From Littorina saxatilis (Eukaryota > Mollusca > Gastropoda > Littorinimorpha > Littorinidae), in contig NC_090252.1 of NCBI RefSeq assembly GCF_037325665.1, forward strand, positions 52,844,158 through 52,908,157: a stretch of DNA of 64,000 bases. The letters run 5' to 3'. Positions 55,778 through 64,000 of the stretch are shown in pieces (position 1 is the first letter of the stretch; each line of letters opens with the position of its first letter). A program made the translations under genes and the position numbers. Below the pieces are notes generated by a model. That model did not search any database. It was not told the DNA's origin and was given only the letters and a program-made list of their open reading frames with translations.

Positions 55778-57358
55778 TGTCACGATCGGGTGACAGAGAC
55801 CAAGAAAGCGTCACTCAGTGGAGTGCCTGTTCTGGGTCAATGTATGATAGAAAGCGCCTGTGCGTGATATTGGACACAGCAGAGTTTTTGCTGACAGTGC
55901 TCCCGAGCACGGATGTTTTGAAACGCACGAGCTTCACAGTGCAGGTTTCTGCTGTCATAGGGCTGACGGTTTTTTTCGCTGACAGCGCGCACGGGATTTT
56001 CAGGGATTGAGTTTCTCGTGTCTTTTTCCTGCTTGGGGAGGCAAAACTGTGTATAGCTGGACTGGTTTGGTGACAAGGTCAGTCACGTGTATTTGGCTAG
56101 GTGGTCTGTCAGAGACTCAAGGACGACACACTTGACACCCAGCGGCAGAAGGGGAAGGACCTAACACACAGTTACTAGAGTATGATGGTTTTTCACCGAG
56201 TATCATATTCGGCACTCTAGGGGAACTTCCACAAGTTATTCCTTTCCTCTGCCACGTATTTTGCTGAGGACAAGTCGTCACATTTCCTTCGTCGGCGATG
56301 GCTTTCGCATAAGGATTCGACAAGGGGTTCTGGACGTTTTGGGTCACTGTTGACGAACAGAGACTGTTCCAGGGAGGAGGCGGACTTTGCTTCCATTGAG
56401 AGTTACAATCATAGGCTTTTGAGGTAATAAATCATTATTTAACGCTGTTGATGAGTCTGTGTTGTGGAATGAAATACTCTCTGTTGTTCTTTCCAGGTTA
56501 GCGCATAATTTACTCTCTGTGACGCTAAAATACTAATCTGTATATGGTTTTTGCAGATAGGGAAAGAAGGACGGAAAATGGCTGTTTTGTTGTTGTAAAA
56601 AGTCCATTTTGTGCAGGCCCACGTGCTCGATGAGATATTTAAAGATGACATGTTTAAAGGTGGTGGGTGAGGGGTAGCTGACATGTTTAGTGCACCGATG
56701 CTTTCTGTTTGCAGCCTTCCTTCGTTCGTTCGTTTCGTTCGTTCGTTACGTTCCCGTAACATCGGCACGGCTGACTCTGGCGGGAACTGTTGAGGCTACG
56801 CTAACCAGGAGACCGGCTAACCAGGAGACCGGCTAACCAGCGGACCGGCTAACCAGCGAACCGGCTAACCAGCGGACCGGCTAACCAGCGAACCGACTAA
56901 CCAGCATACCGGCTAAGCAGCAGCAGCAGAGATAAAGCTAAGTGCACCATGTCGTACGCACCCCGTTGACCACCGTTGTCTTTTCGTATCTATGATTTCA
57001 TTGGAGTAGTGACAACGTGGGGTGTGTGACACCTGCACGAACTAGAGCTTTTCGAACAGAACATTCTCATTTCGACTGTATTTACACGGGTTCAGCGTGT
57101 TACTATAATTTTCTACATAGTACTGGCATTTTGTCAGTGAACACTGGTTTTTTGACGTGTTGAGAACGTAAAAGGAACATATTTTGAGTGAAGGCTCGAG
57201 GGAGGTGGAGAGTTTATACATAAACAGGCGTCTGAAACTTATACTTTTGTTGACTCTATTTAATTGTATGCCTGCGAGAGTGGATCGTGGTGTGGTTAGT
57301 TAATTAGTAGTAATTAACCGGTTCATAATCACCTTGAGTGATATATTGAAACGTGACA
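55778..57358 (+). repeat. 3' LTR of element 3
   Basis: 1581 bp, almost identical to 49027-50606. It is followed by the AGGTC target duplication. Confidence 0.92.
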
Positions 57359-57390
57359 AGGTCAATACGTGGAGTCGGTGTTATGATTTT

Positions 57391-57391
<1 letters not shown>

Positions 57392-57452
<61 letters not shown>

Positions 57453-57455
57453 TAG

Positions 57456-57543
<88 letters not shown>
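57392..57543. repeat. (GA)n microsatellite
   Basis: About 150 bp of GA with one AAAGCTAGAGC interruption. Confidence 0.97.
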
Positions 57544-57546
<3 letters not shown>

Positions 57547-57634
57547 ATTTCCAATGTATTTACAAATTACGTCATATCCATCTTTTCGATTTATCACGCG
57601 CCTTTATTCCTTGTCTACACCCTGAAGTAGTCAG

Positions 57635-57663
57635 CTGACGAAATCTTGGCATAAAGATCGAAA
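57635..57663 (+). ncRNA. Possible degenerate hammerhead core
   Basis: CTGACGA is followed by ATCTT/AAGAT pairing across a GGCATA loop, then C and GAAA, in the order of a hammerhead core. The base pair next to the core (A and C) is not canonical and stem I is weak (CAG/CTG, with the GTC at about 57678-57680). Penelope-like elements carry similar motifs. This may be a relic or chance. Confidence 0.3.
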
Positions 57664-58375
57664 TCCTGAAACACTAGTCCCTGTTGTGATCTCTCCTGTG
57701 TTTGAAGTTTTGCTGACATTGAAACTTTGTCGTTAGATCGTTACAGGGACACAGGGTACAACTGTGTTGATCGTTACCAGTAGGATGTTCCTGACAAAAA
57801 AAGTTCAAACACGTGCCGTCTCTCTTTCTGAGTGACATCGTTGAAAAAAACAAACTACCGCTGTGCATTCCTGGTTAACATGGCTTCTGGAAAGCATCTT
57901 CCCGCAGCTAAACCATGCGACGGCTTTGCATCGATTGAGAAAATGTCGATCGTTACCGTTTGACTAAACTTGCTTTTTACAACGAAAACGACCTAAAACA
58001 CGGGTTAAAGTTTGTATTTTGGTAAATAACGTTTAAACAAGGCAGTGTGTAGCTCCCATTTACATCAATGTCGACCACAGCCTTCTGTGGAGTAGCGGGC
58101 AATCTTTCCTTTCAACAAGAACATTGGACACAGCGTGTAAACAATCTTCGATGGTGTAAAATTAAGAATTTGAAATGTCCGAGAAATCTTCAATGTTAAT
58201 TTTGTATGGACCCAACATGACCCGCTGTTACAAACAAACCGGGATCATGACGGGAGATCATCAACACTCTAGAAGTGCACACAGTGTTTCAAAGATCTGG
58301 CTTCAAAAAGCTAACCTAAACGTGACGTTTCTTGACTACGGCCGACCGGCCTAAGACTTCTTACTCAGATGAGAC
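57664..58375. other. Unassigned sequence
   Basis: No coding or repeat feature was recognised between the possible hammerhead core and the partial TIR element. Confidence 0.4.
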
Positions 58376-58655
58376 AATGTTATTTTGAAATATAGGGGGC
58401 TTTTTACAGTGATTCGTGAAGGCCGCGTCACTGGTCCATATTAGGCGCCCAGGCTCCTAATATGGACCCTTTGTGATTTTTTTCTGTATTTAATTTGTTG
58501 CTGAATGTCTATCAAAGCTATATTTAACTCTAATTAGGCCTAACGGTTAACCTAAGAGAGAAGGACTACCAAACACAAAATGAACATTCTTCGCAAGAAA
58601 ACAAGCTAGTTATCAGCATGAAACAAAAAGTGGTCCATATTAGGAGCCCTTCCCC
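58376..58655. mobile_element. Right-end copy of the CTCCTAATATGGACC element
   Basis: It matches 2644-2920 closely, including the palindrome around TAGGCGCCCAGGCTCC and the terminal GGAGCCCTTCCCC followed by TA. The left two thirds are missing. Confidence 0.8.
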
Positions 58656-58657
58656 TA

Positions 58658-59480
58658 ATGCTGCGTCGCCCAAAACAAATAACGGTTTTGGGTGTGACGA
58701 TAAAAAGAACAGACCCGGAGTGCTATGTTGATTATGAGCAGTTCTTCTACACCCATTTAAAAAATATGACACTACCAGCATGTTTCCGCATATTGAGCCA
58801 GAATTTTTCGTTTTGGCAAATCGACATTGCAGTTCCGGAGCAAATGATCAAAATGTCTTTGCGAATTTTCGTTCAAACGTGTTTTTCCCATAATATAACA
58901 ATGCACAGCTCGAAAATATGGCCAAGAACAAATCTATGGTACTTTTAAGAAAGAAGAATAACAACACTCTTGTCCAATGCGACTTGCAATTTACTGTGTG
59001 CGCTGTAAAATTCTCCCTACCTTCAAAGCAGACGAAAAGCAGACATCTTCATTTTCTTCCAAGGGATAAATTGTTGGTTAACAAGTCTTGCAGGACCCGA
59101 ACATACTTCTGCACGCTTTCTTTTCTTTTCATATTCAGTTGCTTCGCAAAAAATCAAATGTCATTGGCTTTCTCAACTTATCAAGTCAGTCAAAACGAGC
59201 GCAGAACACAGAACTGGGAAATGACACTGATTGAAATACGAAAGATCTTCGATGACGAAAGTATAAAGGACGTCATGTGGTCACACCTATCTCGAGAACT
59301 AAGCGTCGCTCAGAACCAGCGCCCTTCCATTACACCCCCCCCTTTCCCAACAACAAAAAAGACTCCCTCCCTTGTATTTGTCAGATTTGATTGTACCAAG
59401 TCCCTACACATGTTGTAATGCGCTTAGAGTCAACTATTTTTGTTTTTTTGTAAGGGATAGGCGCAATATAAATACAATGT
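58658..59480. other. Unassigned sequence, then a LINE/SINE-type tail
   Basis: A 166-codon open frame on the + strand (58918-59418) has no recognisable motif and mixed composition. 59405-59480 (TGTAATGCGCTTAGAGTCAA, GGCGCAATATAAATACAATG) resembles the LINE tail at 60830. Confidence 0.35.
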
Positions 59481-59484
59481 ATTC

Positions 59485-60905
59485 GTTCTATATGCCTCCC
59501 CTGTGTCCGATGTTATCAGTCGCCATGCGTTGTCGCATGAGAGTTTCGCTGATGATACACAGCTTCATCAGTCTGCCCCTCTTGCTGAAGTTGACGATCT
59601 GGTATCTCGGACACAGGATTGCATTGCTGACCTCAGTGATTGGATGTCTTTAAACAAACTCCAGTTAAATAGTGACAAAACCGAAGTTATGCTGGCCTGT
59701 CCCAAGAAATGTCTCAATCACCCTTCTCTTCCTGCCTCTCTCACTGTCAACGAACTACCTATCTCTTTCTCTCCGTCTGTCCGCAGCCTTGGCGTCACTC
59801 TCGATCCAACTCTCTCTTTCCAAAAACACATCTCTAACATCTGCAAGTCCGCCTATCTAGAGCTGCGCAAGATTAGTTCAGTCCGTCACTACCTCACCAC
59901 TGATGCAACCAAAACGTTAGTGTGTTCTTTAGTCCTCTCAAAGATAGATTATTGCAATTCTCTTCTGGCCGGTCTCCCTAAGTACCTTTTAGATAGACTT
60001 CAAAGGATCCAAAATAACGGTGCCCGCCTGGTCTTCAAATCTTCCAAGTATGAACACGCCACACCCCTTCTTCACTCTCTACACTGGCTGCCTATCACTA
60101 AAAGGATCGAATACAAACTCTCCTCTCTTTCTTTTGCCGTCGTTTCTGGTTCTGCCCCAGAATACTTGTCAGAACTCCTCAATCTCTACACCCCCTCTCG
60201 TCAGCTTCGCTCCGCCGCCGACACTCGACTCTTCCGACTCCCCACAGTGCAAACAAAGACATGTGGCGAGAGGTCCTTCGCCTATCAAGCCCCTGTGACC
60301 TGGAATAGATTACCTCTGCCTCTCAGACACACAGATTCTCTCACTACATTCAAGACAAATCTCAAAACACACCTCTTTCAGCGCAAGTGATTTTCCCCTC
60401 CAGCATCTCCCCACCCACCCCATCCCGCCCCACCTCACCCCCTACCTAGTGCCTAAAATAACGTGTATATATTTTTTCTGCGCTTTGTGTCAGCACTGTT
60501 TGTGTGTGTGTAAATAGTACTGTTGACACGTTTTTATATAGAAGCCTACTGTGGTTCTTGTGCTTAGGCTGTGTATTGGACTGTCACTGTTTGCCTGCAT
60601 TATTAGTTGTCAGTAATTATTACATGTGCTGATTGTTCTCTTTGCCTGCGCGCGTATAGTATGTTGGTTATGTTTGGTCATAGTATGTTTGTTTATGTTT
60701 GGTCGTTATCTTTGCCTGTGCGTGTATTGTATGTTTGGTCGTTTTCTTTGCCTGTGCATGTATAGTTTGTTGGTTATGTTTGGTCGGTTTCTTTGCCTGT
60801 GCGTGTATAGTATGCTTGGTCGATGTATGTATTGTAAAGCGCTAAGAGTAGACATTTTTCTAGAATAGCGCTATAAAAGTTTGCATTATTATTATTATTA
60901 TTATT
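59485..60905 (+). mobile_element. 5'-truncated L2/CR1-type LINE
   Basis: An open frame to a stop at 60390 gives nearly 300 residues of a non-LTR reverse transcriptase C-terminal half. It has SFADDTQL (catalytic FADD), NKLQLNSDKTEVML, LGVTLDPTLSFQKHISNIC, LDYCNSLLAGLP-like KIDYCNSLLAGLP, and a WNRLPLPLRHTDSL...KTHLF tail. The 3' UTR ends GTAAAGCGCTAAGAGTAGAC, AGCGCTATAAAAG and (ATT)n at about 60905. The endonuclease and N-terminal RT are absent because the copy begins mid-gene. The frame is still open, so it is fairly young. It could be the driver of the SINEs here, but the tails differ. Confidence 0.85.
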
Positions 60906-61210
60906 TATTTATTGTATTTATTTAAGACCCCCTTCCCACTCCAATCGAAGGCTCCCTCTCTTGTATGACCTGTCCCCCAACCCCCACCCTGGATTGTTCC
61001 CCAGGTCTTAGACAAGGGTTTCCACTGTATGTGTATCAACAATGTTTGCTGTTCTACCCTTATAAACAAATGTGATTGTGTCCAAGAGAAAATTGATTTC
61101 CTACTCACTGCCCCAATCTTGATCGGAAATCAACCTGACAATTTAAATCAATTCGTGTATAGTTATTTAAAATCGTATTTGTAAGAATATACCAGAAACA
61201 AACTTGCCCC
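60906..61210. other. Unassigned sequence
   Basis: No gene or repeat boundary was recognised between the LINE tail and the SINE target duplication. Confidence 0.4.
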
Positions 61211-61650
61211 ACCCCGAAACCACCGCCCTGATATGGCCCTTCGTGGTCGGCTGGGCGTTAAAGGCATATGTACGCGCTCCCGTGTTTACAAAGTGTAGTT
61301 TGCCCATAATCGATGTCAAACGCACCATAAGACCATGTAATGACGATATTTCGCCATGCGCGGACCATATACATGCATTACAGCTTGTTTTAGAGTCTCA
61401 AAAACTTTGGATGTAAACAAAGACGCGGAGTTATTTCCCTTGCGTCAACGCTACCTCTGTTGGCAAATCTATAAATAGGACGATCCAGATCAAAATGAAA
61501 ATTAACATATCTCAACATTGAAGGGGTCCTAGACCACAATATTTTGCAGGGAACTTAATTTAGCATGTCTCCAGCTGTTGGTAAAGCAATTAGCGTGTAT
61601 AGTCATCGAGTACATATGGCGTTAAGCAAACAAACAAACCCCGAAACCAC
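61211..61650 (+). mobile_element. 5'-truncated SINE split by a MITE
   Basis: Perfect 13-bp copies of ACCCCGAAACCAC lie at 61211-61223 and 61638-61650. Between them are the last 40 or so bases of the SINE seen at 12768-13076 (GCCCTGATATGGCCCTTCGT, GGTCGGCTGGGCGTTAA), then the MITE, then the SINE tail GCAAACAAACAAAC. Confidence 0.88.
61262..61621. mobile_element. 360-bp MITE, uninterrupted copy
   Basis: Its left end is AGGCATATGTAC after TTAA. Its right end reads GTACATATGGCG before TTAA, where the other copy (3085-10365) has GTACATATGCCT. Compared with the SINE at 12768-13076, the insertion duplicated TTAA, or possibly the 8 bases GGCGTTAA, since these occur on both sides here. Confidence 0.8.
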
Positions 61651-62411
61651 TTCTAACCACCATCACTAACCTCATAAGCTTACTCAACACCCGTCCTGAC
61701 CTCAGGTCAAAATGAATTCGGCTCATCCTTCAGCTCCCTGACAGGATGCCTTGAGTTTCCTTGTTTGGCAAGGAAACCGATTTGTTTACATATTTAGAGC
61801 TTTTTGTAATGTGTTATGGATGTAAGCATATTCGCGATCGTCAATAATGAATTTTCATGGTGTTTTGTAATTTTTAAATTACAGAGGAATTTTTATTTTA
61901 GACAGTTTCAAGCGAGCTATTTTTCGCGGATGTATTTACTGTGCAAACAACTCTAAATAGGGCATAAGTATCAAGTGGTAATCAACCGTTTGGTTATGGC
62001 GCTCGCTGGAGCAGAAGATTTTTTTGACAGTGATGCAACCATATATTATACGGTCTCCTTCCGGCAGCAGTCCCAAAATGTCGACTTGTTTTGACCTTAG
62101 AACGATGTCTTTATCATAACTGTGAAGAACAGAACGATCACTGTTGAAGTCGGCCAATCTACAATCATTTTCGTCTCGCGAACACTGCTCGTGAACCATA
62201 TATGGGAGATCACTCTGTATTCTGGTTTTGATAGATTCGCGTAGGACTGTCGCGTCCGGCCAGAGAGGCAACTGGCGATAGCCGTGGAGCGAGGATTATC
62301 AGATTGACTCAACACCCTCCAAATGTTGAGAAAGAAAATGACCCAGTTGCATCCCGTTAATAGCTCAGTGAATATTTTAAGTAGGTAAATAAATAGATTT
62401 TCTCCGGCAAA
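61651..62411. other. Mostly unassigned sequence
   Basis: Contains the minus-strand open frame at 61936-62271 listed separately. Nothing else was recognised. Confidence 0.35.
61936..62271 (-). CDS. Unrecognised 111-codon open frame
   Basis: It starts MPLWPDATVLRESIKTRIQS and continues with HEQCSRDENDCRLADFNSDR, VDILGLLPEGDRIIYG and CSSERHNQTVDYH. The composition looks protein-like. There is no known motif and no good splice site nearby (CGCCAG at about 62274 lacks a pyrimidine tract). It could be an exon of a minus-strand gene, or chance. Confidence 0.25.
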   Translation of the reverse strand: MPLWPDATVLRESIKTRIQSDLPYMVHEQCSRDENDCRLADFNSDRSVLHSYDKDIVLRSKQVDILGLLPEGDRIIYGCITVKKIFCSSERHNQTVDYHLILMPYLELFAQ

Positions 62412-62921
62412 TACAGGGTGACCCAAAAAAATGCAACCCACACAAAATGTTACCAAAACAAACCCGACGGAGTTATTTCCAAACATTGTCTATTGAATTA
62501 CATGTCACTGACGCTGCAGCCACTCTACCCTCTGTTGTTTGTTCATTTGTGCAGATATACCGATAACAACACGAACAGAGATAAGAATGCATAAAGCCAT
62601 ATAGCATTACATCCATTGGTACAGTGTTAATAAAGATTACAACGTTTCAAGAAACAGTAAAAAGCTGTTTTGAAACGAATGGGTCGTTCTCTTGCCTTTG
62701 CATTTCGTCCGTCTGAACGGCATGTTCATTTGGTGTTGAACATCCAAAACGAGCTTTACAGGTTTAATATTGGTTTTATTCGCTGTATTTTGTGTAGGAA
62801 TAAATGCACACAAAAATACGCGCGTGCGTGCACACACACAAACACACACACACAAACACTCGCGTGCGTGCACACACGCAATTACACACACACACACACA
62901 CACACAATCACTCGCGTGCGT

Positions 62922-62964
<43 letters not shown>

Positions 62965-63370
62965 CACGCACGTTCACCCACACAACATGCAAGAACACTC
63001 TTGAGCTGGCACTTTAATTTGCATAAATTCTGCAAATAGTGCATTGAACGATTTTGCTCTCAAACGAAAATCAGATTGAACCTGTAATTTGTAGTTGACA
63101 TCTTGAGTGTCGGAGCAAATGTTTCACGCTGTCAGCGTACGCTTTGCAGTATTGCTGATCCAGCCACAGCTCACTGTGCTAATGAAGACAATGGGCTGAA
63201 CGGGAGACAATAACGTAAAAACGATAGTGTATGGCCCTATAAAATGCAACTGGCTGTTTGGCTGTATCAGATATCGCAATCATGCCACGACTTGATGAAG
63301 GAGAGAGACAGCAAGCGATTGGGATGCTTAGAGCTGGCCAAAGCATTGAACGTGATGAACACTGAACGTT
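62412..63370 (+). mobile_element. Mariner-like transposon relic
   Basis: TA is followed by CAGGGTGACCCAAAAAAATG, a typical mariner left TIR. At 63282 a frame begins MPRLDEGERQQAIGMLRAGQ and stops after 27 codons; this is the start of a mariner/Tc1 helix-turn-helix domain. The remainder of the transposase and the right TIR are not found. A CA microsatellite (62829-62965) sits between TIR and ATG. Confidence 0.7.
62829..62965. repeat. (CA)n microsatellite with internal repeats
   Basis: CA runs are punctuated by CGCGTGCGTGCACACAC, which occurs three times at 42-48 bp spacing. Confidence 0.9.
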
Positions 63371-64000
63371 TTCCGAAATCATTGCGCTTGGACTCAGTCA
63401 CTTTTTTTGAAAAATTGTCATTTCATGATGTTTTATTCAAAATCAATAAAGCGAAGGTTTATAAACACTAAAATGGCCAATAAATAAAATATTCAAACAT
63501 TGAAAACATTCACCACTGAGTAGATTTTTTGTGATTTTTTAAAGTTCAGTTTGCGGAATGTATGCCTCTCGGTATAGTCACTGGGTTGGTGTGCAAACTT
63601 CCCATAATGTTTCTGGTTCGCAAGAACAAATATGAGGGATAAAACACGAGAATACGTAAATAAGATTGGTATAGGCCATTGGCCTCCCTTGCAATGGGAA
63701 GGGAGGGGAAGGGGTATTGGACTACAGCTCAATGTCGAACGCGATAAAACGATATACACATTTGTGACCCTCCACCACGGAATAAGTCGCATGTCACCTT
63801 TGCATGTGATTTTCATATTTTTACATTTTCCTAAAGAGTTTGTTATGCTCTATTCAGTGGTAAAAAACCGTTTTAGAAAAGAGCGAAAACTGTTTGAGTT
63901 ATAACTAGCCTGTGACTAAGGTGACCCCCACACTGTTACCATATACCCCCCGGACTTATATTAAGCCTAGCGCAGAACCGCGCGAGGTGACATACGACTC
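63371..64000. other. Unassigned sequence
   Basis: No gene, RNA or repeat boundary was recognised to the window end. Confidence 0.4.

Larger units (their letters stand above)
49027..57358 (+). mobile_element. Gmr1-like Ty3/gypsy LTR element 3 (looks whole, recent)
   Basis: LTRs at 49027-50606 and 55778-57358 (TGTCACGATCGG...ACGTGACA) differ at only about three positions. AGGTC is duplicated at 49022-49026 and 57359-57363. Parts in order are LTR, primer-binding site, one gag-pol frame with integrase before reverse transcriptase and RNase H, a purine tract (GAAGAGGGGAGG) and LTR. No envelope gene is present. At 8.3 kb it looks whole. It is the same family as element 2. Confidence 0.93.

Overview
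This is 64 kb of eukaryotic, intron-bearing, repeat-dense DNA with two 200-base assembly gaps (15701-15900 and 48801-49000). The mix of tRNA-derived SINEs ending in a (CAAA)n tail, L2/CR1-type LINE ends, long CA/GT, GA and ATC microsatellites, TIR-bounded MITEs and Ty3/gypsy elements suggests a marine invertebrate, most likely a mollusc (possibly a gastropod). That placement is an inference from repeat style; no host marker gene was identified.

The only convincing host gene is on the + strand. Nine exons with matching splice phases run from 12572 to a stop at 44269. They encode the 3' part of an immunoglobulin-superfamily type I membrane protein: two Ig-like domains, one transmembrane helix, and a short acidic/serine-rich tail reached through a 19-nt microexon. 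The first exons are not visible. Its introns are swollen by mobile DNA. The 12.9-kb intron 2 holds a poly-C minisatellite, inside it a TTTTGGCCAAAA palindrome array, and inside that an LTR element. The 8-kb intron 5 is almost wholly one 7.57-kb element with terminal inverted repeats.

Three LTR retroelements have clear ends and 5-bp target duplications: 3218-10132 (-), 19600-26732 (-) and 49027-57358 (+). All put integrase before reverse transcriptase, a copia-like order on gypsy-like domains that is known for the Gmr1 clade, and all carry a SCAN-like capsid region. LTR pairs are nearly identical, so all three are recent. The third looks whole and the first two are broken.

Region by region: 1-12.5 kb is repeats, including the first LTR element inside a MITE. 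12.5-44.3 kb is the Ig gene with its loaded introns; intron 1 carries a well-formed hammerhead ribozyme at 16147-16198. 44.3-49 kb holds foldbacks, microsatellites and a LINE fragment. 49-57.4 kb is the third LTR element. 57.4-64 kb holds a partial TA-flanked element, a 5'-truncated L2-like LINE, a SINE split by a MITE, and a mariner relic.

The items most worth a second look are the hammerhead-bearing unit, the 7.57-kb intronic element, the GGCCAAAA array, and the Gmr1-like elements.
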